A model generated the notes under the pieces. It worked only from the letters and a program-made list of their open reading frames with translations. It was not told where the DNA came from and did no database searches. The position numbers were made by a program, and so were the translations under genes. DNA of 36,674 nucleotides from Alphaproteobacteria bacterium. GTDB lineage: Bacteria > Pseudomonadota > Alphaproteobacteria > Reyranellales > Reyranellaceae. Below, piece by piece: positions 26,325 to 34,062 of this stretch (position 1 is its first letter; the number at the start of each line of letters is the position of its first letter). The DNA lies in the NCBI GenBank assembly GCA_947474005.1, contig CANJHI010000036.1, forward strand, positions 1 to 36,674, read 5' to 3'.

Positions 26325-27698
26325 CTAGCGCTTCGGGCGTGAGTCGATGTAGGCCTTGATGTCCTGGGCGCGCTGCCATGACGGTGTTCCCGGCGGCAGG
26401 CTGCGTTCCGCCGTCGCCGCGTGGGATTGCGCTTCCGAGCGCTGGCCGCGCAGGATTGCCATTTCGGCGCGGGCCAGCGAGGTCATGCCGGCGTTGTTCT
26501 GCTTGGAATAGCCGGCCGCCATCAGCCGCCACAGGTCGAAGGAGCCGCTCTCCTGTTGCACCGCGAGTTCGAGATTGCGGAGGGCCTCGCGGTCGTTTTC
26601 GGCGTTGTTGGTATCGAGCAGGGCGCGCGCCAGGTCGATTTTCAGCAATCCGCTCCCGGGTAGCAGCTGGACGGCGCGGCGGTAGGAGATGACGGCCTCG
26701 GCGGCACGGCCGTTCTCGTACAGCATCTGGCCGCGCACCTCGTTGAAGTAAGGATCGTTGGGATATTCCTTCAGGAGTCCGTCGATGGTGAGCAGCGCCG
26801 AGCCCAGCGAACCCTTGCGATAGAGCGCAATGCCCCGGGCGTAGCGCGCCGGTACAGAGCGGTCGGCTTCGCTGAAACGCTGGAGGGCCACGTCGGGTGA
26901 CACGAAGCCATAGAGCTTGGCAACGATGCGGTGGTGCATGGCCAGGTTCTGCGGCGTATCGGGCGTATTGACGTAGGGCGACCGTGCGGCAGCTTGTTCG
27001 AAGGCGTCGATTCGGTCCGGCGTCAGCGGATGGGTCGTCAGATAGGGGTCGCGCTGCGTCATCGCCAGACGCTCCTCCTTCTGCAAGGTACGCAGGAACT
27101 CGATTGATCCCTTCGGCGACTGCCCGGTCTTCTGGAGATAGCTCATGGCAGCCTGGTCGGCGGCCGACTCCTGTGTCTGTGAATACTTCAGGAACGACAT
27201 GATCGATCCCGGTGCCTTGTTCCCACCGCCGCTTGGACCGCCTCTACCGATGCCGCCTCCGGAAACCGAGCCGCCTGCCATGGCGCCGCCGGCGAGGATC
27301 GCCTCGATGATCTGCATGGTCGAGAGCGACCGCAGCTCTTCCTGCATACGCGCCAGATGCCCGCCCGCGATATGACCGCTTTCGTGCGCCAGCACGCCGA
27401 TGAGCTGATTGGGCGTCTCAGTCCGCATGATCAGGCCAGTATTTATGAAGATCCGCTGGCCGCCGGCCACGAAGGCGTTGAGCGAACCGTCCTGGACGAT
27501 CATGATCTCGACACCGTTGGGGTCGAGGCCGGCCGCCTTCCAGATCGGAATGACGAAAATCCGGATGGTGTTCTCGATCTCGGCGTCGCGTATGAGATTG
27601 AGCCGTTGCGCGTGGGCGGCACGAAACGGCGCCAGCGCGAGCAGCGAGAGGCAAATGAGGATGGTGATGCGTTTGAACACGGGCGGCACGGCTGACAA
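26325..27698 (-). CDS. M48-family metalloprotease with TPR-like C-terminus (BepA-like)
   Basis: Secreted zinc protease of the BepA/YfgC type that handles misassembled outer-membrane proteins. The product is up to 457 residues. After the signal peptide (ILICLSLLALAPFRAAHAQ) comes the M48 domain. The zinc motif is HESGH in VLAHESGHIAGGHL, and the third ligand Glu is in QTQESAADQAAMSYL. A Gly-rich loop (AGGSVSGGGIGRGGPSGGG) lies between. The C-terminal half (~230-457) is made of TPR-like helices (ARYARGIALYRKGSLGSALL, YRRAVQLLPGSG). The start is uncertain: TTG at 27698, GTG at 27689 and GTG at 27680 all lack a good ribosome binding site, and the last gives the most compact signal peptide. Confidence 0.93.
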   Translation of the reverse strand: MSAVPPVFKRITILICLSLLALAPFRAAHAQRLNLIRDAEIENTIRIFVIPIWKAAGLDPNGVEIMIVQDGSLNAFVAGGQRIFINTGLIMRTETPNQLIGVLAHESGHIAGGHLARMQEELRSLSTMQIIEAILAGGAMAGGSVSGGGIGRGGPSGGGNKAPGSIMSFLKYSQTQESAADQAAMSYLQKTGQSPKGSIEFLRTLQKEERLAMTQRDPYLTTHPLTPDRIDAFEQAAARSPYVNTPDTPQNLAMHHRIVAKLYGFVSPDVALQRFSEADRSVPARYARGIALYRKGSLGSALLTIDGLLKEYPNDPYFNEVRGQMLYENGRAAEAVISYRRAVQLLPGSGLLKIDLARALLDTNNAENDREALRNLELAVQQESGSFDLWRLMAAGYSKQNNAGMTSLARAEMAILRGQRSEAQSHAATAERSLPPGTPSWQRAQDIKAYIDSRPKR

Positions 27699-27729
27699 AC
27701 AGGCTAGGAACGCGCGGCGGCCACGTCAA

Positions 27730-29058
27730 TTGCGCAGCTTGGCGCTGGTTGGTGTTCTTTTGCTGTCGGCTTGTGGCAGAAGTGAGACCGATGTGGCGAC
27801 CCAGGACGCCTCAAATGCCTCCAATCCGTCTGGCCGGAGTGTCGGCCGATCGGGTCTGTCGGGAGTTTTTAGCGGCTCCTTGTTCGCTGCCGTTTCGGCC
27901 GATGAGAGCCGCGCGGCGGAGGTGGGGCGTGAAATCCTGTTGAACGGCGGCAATGCCGTCGACGCTGCAATCGCCATGTATTTCACCCTCGCGGTTACCT
28001 TGCCGTCAGCGGGTGGATTGGGCGCCTCGGGCGCCTGCATCGTCCACAACAGCAAGACCATGGCGGGCGAATCGTTCGTATTTGCGCCCGTCGCGGCGCC
28101 CGTCGCGGTCAACGGTGTGTCATTCATGATACCGACCAGCGTGCGCGCCATGACGCTCATGCATGTCCGCCACGGCCAGGGCCGCTGGGAGCAGTCGGTC
28201 GCAGCCGCAGAGCGTATGGCCCGGTTTGGCGTTCCGGTATCGCGGGCCCTGGCGCGCGACCTCCAGGCCGGCGGTGCGCTTCTTGGGGCAGATCGCGAGG
28301 CGCAGCGTATCTTCGGTGGCGCATTGGCGGAGGGCAGCAACCTGGTGCAGGCCGAACTCGCTGGAACGTTGGGCGTGATCCGTTCGCGCGGCGGTGTTGA
28401 TTTTTTCCAGGGAACATTTGCGCGGACCCTGTCCGACCAGATCTCGCAGATGGGTGGCAGCCTGCCCCTGGATGCCCTGCGCCGAGCGGTGCCCCAGGCG
28501 GGGCCGCCGGCTGGCGAGAATTTCGGTGTTTTCGGACGCCAGCGTATCTACGTCGCGCCGCCGCCGATGGCGGGTGGTGCTGCCTTGGCGGGTTGGCGCG
28601 GTCAGGCACCGAGCGGAGGAACGCCGACCGATTCGGGTGGCTTCGCCGGTCTGGTCGCAGTCGACAGCAAAGCCAATGCCGTCGCCTGCAGCCTGTCCAT
28701 GGGCCAATTGTTCGGTGCCCGCATGGTCGTGCCGGGAACCGGCATCCTGCTTGGCGCCCCGACGCCGGAGGCTGCTTCCGTGAGCCCGGTGATCATTGCC
28801 TATCCCGGCAACGGCGAATTCATCTTTGCCGGCGCCGGCGGTGGGGCGCCGACGGCGGCTCAGGCGACGGGCATCGTGGCGCGGGCGACGATCGAGGCGG
28901 GTCAGAATCTGGCCACTGTATTGGCCCAGCGCCGGGGCCAAGGTGGCTTCGTCAACGCCATCGCTTGTCCGAGCGGATTGCGTGGCGGCGCGGTCACATG
29001 CCAGGGCGCCATCGATCCAGCCGGTGCTGGGCTCGCGTTGAGCGCCGTTCAACGCTAG
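27730..29058 (+). CDS. Gamma-glutamyltransferase-like lipoprotein, probably catalytically altered
   Basis: About 442 residues. It begins with a lipoprotein signal (LALVGVLLLSAC, lipobox LSAC), so it is membrane-attached in the periplasm. The large-subunit signature of gamma-glutamyltransferases is clear (ILLNGGNAVDAAIAMYFTLA). The small-subunit part is recognisable by ANAVACSLSMGQLFGARMVV and PGTGILLG. In E. coli GGT the nucleophile is the first Thr of TTHYSVVD. Here the stretch reads TDSGGFAGLVAVD, with no Thr at the ungapped position. The later GSPGGS oxyanion motif is replaced by GAGGGAPTA. Autoprocessing and activity are therefore doubtful. The TTG at 27730 gives the shortest lipoprotein signal; an ATG at 27667 would overlap the divergent M48 gene. 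Confidence 0.8.
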   Translation: MRSLALVGVLLLSACGRSETDVATQDASNASNPSGRSVGRSGLSGVFSGSLFAAVSADESRAAEVGREILLNGGNAVDAAIAMYFTLAVTLPSAGGLGASGACIVHNSKTMAGESFVFAPVAAPVAVNGVSFMIPTSVRAMTLMHVRHGQGRWEQSVAAAERMARFGVPVSRALARDLQAGGALLGADREAQRIFGGALAEGSNLVQAELAGTLGVIRSRGGVDFFQGTFARTLSDQISQMGGSLPLDALRRAVPQAGPPAGENFGVFGRQRIYVAPPPMAGGAALAGWRGQAPSGGTPTDSGGFAGLVAVDSKANAVACSLSMGQLFGARMVVPGTGILLGAPTPEAASVSPVIIAYPGNGEFIFAGAGGGAPTAAQATGIVARATIEAGQNLATVLAQRRGQGGFVNAIACPSGLRGGAVTCQGAIDPAGAGLALSAVQR

Positions 29059-29069
29059 GGCGAGCGTCC

Positions 29070-30221
29070 ATGTCGGGGAAACTGTCGCGCCGGTCCGGCG
29101 CCGTCGATCCGTTCATCGTGATGGATGTCATGGCGGCGGCGGCCGAGAAGGAGGCCGCGGGCGACGCGGTCATCCATCTCGAGGTCGGCCAGCCCAGCAC
29201 GCCGGCGCCAAAGGGCGCACTGGCGGCGGCCCGCGCCGCGCTCGACTCGGATCGCATCGGCTACGTCGCGGCCCTGGGAATCCCGGCGCTACGCGAACGC
29301 ATCTCCCGCCATTATCGCGAGTTCTATGGCGCCGACGTCCCGGCGGAACGCGTGATCGTGACGACCGGTTCGTCGGGCGGCTTTCCCCTGGCCTTCCTGG
29401 CGTGTTTCGATGCCGGCGACCGGGTGGCGCTGGCGGCGCCGGGCTACCCCGCCTATCGCAATATCCTGGCGGCGCTCAATCTCGAGGCCGTCGACCTGCC
29501 GACCTCGGCCGCGGATCGCTTCCAGCCGACCGTGGCGGCGCTGGAGAAGGCGGGCCGGATCGACGGCCTGATCCTGGCCAGCCCGTCCAATCCCACGGGC
29601 ACGATGGTCGATCGCGCTGAACTGAAGGCATTGGCGGACTGGTGCCAGCGCAACGGCGTGCGGCTGATCTCCGACGAAATCTATCACGGCATCGTCTATG
29701 AAGGAGAAACCGCGTCGGCGGTCGAGGTCTCCGACAGCGCAGTCGTGGTCAACAGCTTCTCGAAGTACTTCTCGATGACCGGCTGGCGGATCGGCTGGCT
29801 GGTGGTGCCGCCCGACCTCGTTCGGCCGATCGAGCGGCTGACGCAGAACTTCTTCATCTCGGTGCCGACGCTTTCGCAGCATGCGGCACTTGCGGCCTTC
29901 GAGTGCCGCGACGAGCTCGATGGCCATGTCCGGCGCTATCGCATCAACCGCGACCTGCTGATGGCGGGCCTGCCGACGGCCGGCTTCGACAGGCTGACGC
30001 CGGCGCAGGGCGCCTTTTACATCTATGCCGACGTCTCCCACCTCACCAACGACAGCCGCGAATTCTGCAGCCGCATGCTGCGCGAGGCCGGCGTGGCGAC
30101 GACACCGGGGGTCGATTTTGACCGCGCGCGAGGCACCGGCACGCTGCGCATCTCCTTCGCCGGATCGACCGCGGAAATGGAAGATGCGGTGCGCCGCCTC
30201 AAGGCATGGCAGCGGACGTGA
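29070..30221 (+). CDS. Class I/II PLP-dependent aminotransferase
   Basis: A 383-residue fold-type I aminotransferase. Typical marks are HLEVGQPSTPAPK near the start, TTGSSGGFPLAFLACFDAGD, APGYPAYRNIL, the Asn of SPSNPTGTMVD, ISDEIYHGIVYEG, and the PLP-binding Lys in NSFSKYFSMTGWRIGW. A C-terminal Arg motif, GTLRISFAGS, binds the carboxylate. The family covers aspartate, tyrosine and alanine aminotransferases, so the substrate cannot be read. Its presence 4 kb from the hppD operon does not by itself make it the tyrosine enzyme. The ATG at 29070 follows the GGT-like gene by 11 bp, and the 3' end overlaps the next gene by 16 bp. Confidence 0.94.
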   Translation: MSGKLSRRSGAVDPFIVMDVMAAAAEKEAAGDAVIHLEVGQPSTPAPKGALAAARAALDSDRIGYVAALGIPALRERISRHYREFYGADVPAERVIVTTGSSGGFPLAFLACFDAGDRVALAAPGYPAYRNILAALNLEAVDLPTSAADRFQPTVAALEKAGRIDGLILASPSNPTGTMVDRAELKALADWCQRNGVRLISDEIYHGIVYEGETASAVEVSDSAVVVNSFSKYFSMTGWRIGWLVVPPDLVRPIERLTQNFFISVPTLSQHAALAAFECRDELDGHVRRYRINRDLLMAGLPTAGFDRLTPAQGAFYIYADVSHLTNDSREFCSRMLREAGVATTPGVDFDRARGTGTLRISFAGSTAEMEDAVRRLKAWQRT

Positions 30222-31213
30222 GGCGGTTTCTTGCGACGGCCGTGCTTCTCGCCGTCATCGAGACTGTGCCGGCCCAGGCGCAAGGCGGTCCGAGCTTCGA
30301 CTGCGCCAAGGCCTCGAACGCCATCGACCGCGCGATCTGCAAGGACAAGGACCTCGCCGAGGCCGACCGCGAGATGGTGACGCTCTACAGCATGCTGCTT
30401 GGACGCCTGAGCGGTCCCGCCAAGGAGGCGCTCCAGAAAAGCCAGGTACAATGGATCGCCAATCGCAACCGCGGCTGCACCAGCAGCGACGCCGACCTGA
30501 TGACCCGCTGCCTCACGACGCGCTACGAAAACCGCATCGCCGATCTCAAGGCGTCCGGCACAGGCATCTATCCCTTCGTCGAGGAGCAGACGATCGCGAA
30601 GAAGGGCAAGGCCGGCAAGGTGAGCTACTCGATCGACATCAGCTATCCGCGCTTCGCCGGCAAAACCGCCGATTTCTCCGTGATCAACCGGATCTATGCC
30701 GACAATGCAGCCAAGGGCGCGCGCGAGAGCACACCGCCCGCCGATGCGGGCGTCGATCGCGAGCAGGAATGGTCGGCCGAGGGCGGCTATTCGCTCTACC
30801 GTCCGGGCCCCGACGCGATCACCGTGTCGTCGGGCTTCTGGGCCTATACCGGCGGCGCGCATGGCTACGGCAGCATCACCTGCACGCTGATCGACCTGCG
30901 CACCGGCAAGGTCGTGCCGCCGTCGGCGGTCTTCGTGGCGGGGGACCGGTGGCTGACGCAACTGGTCACGATGGTGGCGGCCGACCTCAAGAAGCAGTTC
31001 GTCGAGAATCCCGGTTTCGACGATGCACTGGAACCCGCGAAGCTCGCCAAGACGCTGCGCGAGGGCGGCCACTATTGCTGGCAGGCCGGCAAGCTGCAGA
31101 TCTATTTCAACCAGTACGAGGTCGGGCCCTATTCGTCCGGGCCCTACACGGTCGACATTCCATACGCGAAGCTGAAGCCGCTGCTGCGCGAGGCGGGCCC
31201 GATCAATCAGTGA
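30206..31213 (+). CDS. Exported LprI-like plus DUF3298 (RsiV-like) domain protein
   Basis: A periplasmic protein of up to 335 residues. After a signal peptide (RRFLATAVLLAVIETVPAQA) comes a Cys-rich LprI/DUF1311-like domain: FDCAKASNAIDRAICKDKDL, QWIANRNRGC and CLTTRYENRIADL. LprI domains are known as lysozyme inhibitors in some bacteria. The C-terminal part (~115-335) matches DUF3298/RsiV, with YTGGAHGYGSITCTLIDLRT and the ending YSSGPYTVDIPYAKLKPLL. RsiV uses this domain to bind lysozyme. Both domains point to an envelope protein that may bind lysozyme or muramidase. Starts at ATG 30206 or GTG 30218 (GTGA overlap with the aminotransferase stop) are possible. Confidence 0.88.
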   Translation: MAADVRRFLATAVLLAVIETVPAQAQGGPSFDCAKASNAIDRAICKDKDLAEADREMVTLYSMLLGRLSGPAKEALQKSQVQWIANRNRGCTSSDADLMTRCLTTRYENRIADLKASGTGIYPFVEEQTIAKKGKAGKVSYSIDISYPRFAGKTADFSVINRIYADNAAKGARESTPPADAGVDREQEWSAEGGYSLYRPGPDAITVSSGFWAYTGGAHGYGSITCTLIDLRTGKVVPPSAVFVAGDRWLTQLVTMVAADLKKQFVENPGFDDALEPAKLAKTLREGGHYCWQAGKLQIYFNQYEVGPYSSGPYTVDIPYAKLKPLLREAGPINQ

Positions 31214-31683
31214 AGCTTGCGCCGGTCTCGCGTCGGCGTGGAAGGGGTTGCAGGCGTCGGCTGCTGCGTCTCGACCGAGGGCACCGGGCCGGAATGATGG
31301 CCGATGATGCGCCAGCCGTCGCTGAGGCGCGCGAAGGTGTTGGTCGCCATGAGCTGCCCGTTGGCCAGGATCTCGCGGCAGACCACGATGGCGAGGCCGG
31401 GGCGGCCCACCGCCCATTCCTGGGTGCAGCGCACGCGCGGTGCCTCGGGGTGACGCATGATGGCGTGCCAGCTCGCCATGATGTCGGCGCGATCATGCAG
31501 CGCCGCCTGGCCGGGATGCAGGCAGACGACCGATCCGGTGGGCGACCAGAGCAGGTCCATCGCGGTGGCGTCGCGATCGTTGAAGGCGCGATAGAACGCA
31601 CGATTGGCCGCCAATACGGCGTCGCGTTCCTCGTCGTCGAATTCCGCCAGGAGTGGCGGCAGGCGGGGTGGGCGGCGCGGCAT
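31207..31683 (-). CDS. NTF2-like/SnoaL-type protein
   Basis: A 158-residue cytoplasmic protein of the NTF2-like fold. Typical features are the start DEERDAVLAANRAFYRAFND, DATAMDLLWSPTGSVVCLHPG, the central RADIMASWHAIMRH, and the end of the barrel, MATNTFARLSDGWRIIGHHS. Such proteins may be small enzymes or ligand-binding domains; no catalytic set identifies one here. A C-terminal Thr/Pro tail (TQQPTPATPSTPTRDRR) is probably disordered. The ATG at 31683 has GAGGG upstream. It overlaps the convergent LprI/DUF3298 gene by seven bases and is divergent from the acyl-CoA dehydrogenase gene pair. Confidence 0.85.
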   Translation of the reverse strand: MPRRPPRLPPLLAEFDDEERDAVLAANRAFYRAFNDRDATAMDLLWSPTGSVVCLHPGQAALHDRADIMASWHAIMRHPEAPRVRCTQEWAVGRPGLAIVVCREILANGQLMATNTFARLSDGWRIIGHHSGPVPSVETQQPTPATPSTPTRDRRKLH

Positions 31684-31754
31684 TCGACCCTCGAAACTCC
31701 CTGGTTGCGCCGTCTAGGATAAGCCGACACAGAAGAGGCATCCAACCTCAGAGA

Positions 31755-32918
31755 ATGACGATGTCCATTCCCAAGCTCGAATTCCCGCCGTTCCACCTGC
31801 CGCCCGAAGCCGAGGCCCTGCGCGGGGAAGTGCGCCAGTTCCTCAAGGAAACGCTGCCCGGCCTCAAGAGCGAAGACCGCTTCTCGAGCTGGAACACGCG
31901 CTCCTCGGACTTCAGCAAGGCGCTGGGCAAGCGCGGCTGGATCGGCATCACCTGGCCCAAGCAATACGGCGGCAGCGAGCGCAGCTTTCTCGATCGCTAT
32001 GTCGTCACCGAGGAACTGCTGGGCAACGGCGCGCCGGCCGGCGCGCATTGGGTCGCGGACCGCCAGTCCGGTCCGCTGCTGCTGCGTTTTGGCAGCGAGG
32101 AGCAACGCCAGGCCATCCTGCCGAAGATCACCGCGGGTGAATGCTATTTCTCCATCGGCATGAGCGAGCCCGATTCGGGCTCCGACCTTGCCTCCGTACG
32201 CACCCGCGCCGAGCCGGTGCCGGGCGGCTTTCGCGTCAACGGCACCAAGGTCTGGACCTCGGGCGCGCATCACAATCACTATTGCATCACGCTCGTGCGC
32301 ACGTCCGGCCAGCATGGCGATCGTCACAAGGGCCTGAGCCAGCTCCTGGTCGATCTCAAGACGCCGGGCGTCACCATCCGGCCGATCATCAATCTCGCCG
32401 GTCGTCACGACTGGAACGAGGTGACGTTCAGCGACTGCTTCATCCCCGAGGAATGCCTGATCGGCAACGAGGGCGACGGCTGGCTGCAGGTCACTAGCGA
32501 GCTTGCTTTTGAGCGCAGCGGCCCCGAGCGCTTCATGCAGAACTTCCACGTCCTGCGCGAACTGGTGCGCGTGCTGGGACGCCAGCCGGCCGGACGTGCC
32601 ACGTCGATCCTGGGCCGCATCGTCGCCCGGCTGTGGACCTTGCGCCAGATGTCGGTCGCGGTCGCCGGCATGATGCAAGGCGGCAAGTCACCCGCCATCG
32701 AGGCGGCGCTGGTGAAGGACCTCGGCACGATCTACCAGCAGGATCTGCCGGAGATCGCCCGCGTGCTGGCTGAGTCGGATGCCACCACCGAGGACGACAT
32801 GGCCGATTTCCTCGACGTCGCCCAGTACGCCACCATGATGGCGCCCTCGTACACGATCCAGGGCGGCACTACCCAGGTCCTGCGCGGCATCGTCGCCCGC
32901 GGCCTTGGCCTTCGTTAG
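31755..32918 (+). CDS. Acyl-CoA dehydrogenase, first of a pair
   Basis: FAD enzyme that forms a trans-2,3 double bond in an acyl-CoA. The protein has 387 residues: an N-terminal helical domain (GKRGWIGITWPKQYGGSERS), a beta domain with GMSEPDSGSDLASVRTRAEP, KVWTSGAHHNHYCITLVRT and FIPEECLIGNEGDGW, and a C-terminal helical domain ending IQGGTTQVLRGIVARGLGLR. The YEGT-type catalytic Glu of short-chain enzymes is absent (SYTIQGGTT), so the base may be at another site or supplied by the partner subunit. Ten bases separate it from a second acyl-CoA dehydrogenase gene, suggesting a heteromeric enzyme. The ATG at 31755 is chosen; an ATG two codons later is equally possible. Confidence 0.93.
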   Translation: MTMSIPKLEFPPFHLPPEAEALRGEVRQFLKETLPGLKSEDRFSSWNTRSSDFSKALGKRGWIGITWPKQYGGSERSFLDRYVVTEELLGNGAPAGAHWVADRQSGPLLLRFGSEEQRQAILPKITAGECYFSIGMSEPDSGSDLASVRTRAEPVPGGFRVNGTKVWTSGAHHNHYCITLVRTSGQHGDRHKGLSQLLVDLKTPGVTIRPIINLAGRHDWNEVTFSDCFIPEECLIGNEGDGWLQVTSELAFERSGPERFMQNFHVLRELVRVLGRQPAGRATSILGRIVARLWTLRQMSVAVAGMMQGGKSPAIEAALVKDLGTIYQQDLPEIARVLAESDATTEDDMADFLDVAQYATMMAPSYTIQGGTTQVLRGIVARGLGLR

Positions 32919-32928
32919 GAGATCGGCG

Positions 32929-33984
32929 ATGGATCACGACACACGCGAGATGCTGCTCGACACCGCGGGCCGGTTCTTCGCCGAGCGCTGCGGCAAGGAC
33001 ATCGTGAACGGAGTCGAGAAGGGCGTATGGCCCGCCGATTTCTGGAAGGAAATCGAGGAGATGGGCTTGCCGCTCACCGCCGTGCCCGAGGACAAGGGCG
33101 GCGTGGGCGGCACGATTGCCGACCTGATGGCCGTGCTGCGGCTGGCCGGCGCCAATGCCGTGCCGGTGCCGCTCGCCGAGACCGCGCTCGCCAATCTGCT
33201 GGTCGCGGCGGCCGGCGGAACACCCGGACCGGGACCGGCCACGATCGTGTTGGGCAACCTTTCCGTCGACAACGGACGGCTCTCCGGCAAGGTCGATCGC
33301 GTGCCGTTCGCGTCGGTCGCGGATCGTTTCGTCGCGGTCGCCAATTCAGGCGGCAAAGTCGTCGTGGCCGTGGTCGACAAGGCCAACGCCAAGGTGACGG
33401 CCGCGCCCAGCCATGCCGGCGAGCCCTACGGCACCGTGGCCTTCGACAAGGCCGCCTGCGCGTTCTCCGGCGCCTCGGCCGTGAGTGCCGAGCGGGCGCT
33501 CGAACTCGCCGCCCTCGCGCGCGCCATGCAGATGGCGGGTGCGGCCGACAAGGTGTTGGCCACGACCGTGGAATACTCCAAGCAGCGCGTGCAGTTCGGC
33601 CGCTCGATCTCGACCTTCCAGGCGATCCAGCACATGCTGGCCGAACTGGCGAGCTGCGTGGCCGCCACCATCGCCTCGGCCGAGGCAGCATCGCGCGACG
33701 CCGACGAGGGCGGGCTGACCGACGGCGGCAGCTTCTCGATCGCCGCCGCCAAGACCCAGGCCTCCGACTTCGCCCAGCGCATCTGCGCCATTTCGCACCA
33801 GTCGATGGGCGCGATGGGTTTTACCCATGAGCACATCCTGCATCACTACACGCGCAGGCTCTGGGTATGGCGGCGCGACTTCGGCAGCGAGAGCTTCTGG
33901 GGCGAGAAGATCGGCGCCGCCGTGGCCAAGGCCGGCCCGCAGGCACTGTGGCCGGCGCTGACGTCGAGCAGGTACGCGGCCTAG
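32929..33984 (+). CDS. Acyl-CoA dehydrogenase, second of a pair
   Basis: A 351-residue acyl-CoA dehydrogenase-like protein with a short beta domain. The N-terminal part (FWKEIEEMGLPLTAVPEDKG) and the C-terminal four-helix part (KVLATTVEYSKQRVQFGRSI, FQAIQHMLAELASCVAATI) are typical. The middle is reduced and lacks the SEPDSGSD-like FAD loop. QSMGAMGFTHEHILHHYTRR belongs to the C-terminal FAD contact. It follows the first gene by 10 bp with AGGAG before its ATG. In mycobacterial steroid degradation, such unequal pairs form heterotetramers; a similar arrangement is inferred here, with unknown substrate. Confidence 0.9.
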   Translation: MDHDTREMLLDTAGRFFAERCGKDIVNGVEKGVWPADFWKEIEEMGLPLTAVPEDKGGVGGTIADLMAVLRLAGANAVPVPLAETALANLLVAAAGGTPGPGPATIVLGNLSVDNGRLSGKVDRVPFASVADRFVAVANSGGKVVVAVVDKANAKVTAAPSHAGEPYGTVAFDKAACAFSGASAVSAERALELAALARAMQMAGAADKVLATTVEYSKQRVQFGRSISTFQAIQHMLAELASCVAATIASAEAASRDADEGGLTDGGSFSIAAAKTQASDFAQRICAISHQSMGAMGFTHEHILHHYTRRLWVWRRDFGSESFWGEKIGAAVAKAGPQALWPALTSSRYAA

Positions 33985-34062
33985 CGACCCTCCTTCACGG
34001 TTGCGGCAAAAACGGGTAGACACGCCTTGGCAGGTGATGCCTTGCCGTTGAGGGGAAAGCCT

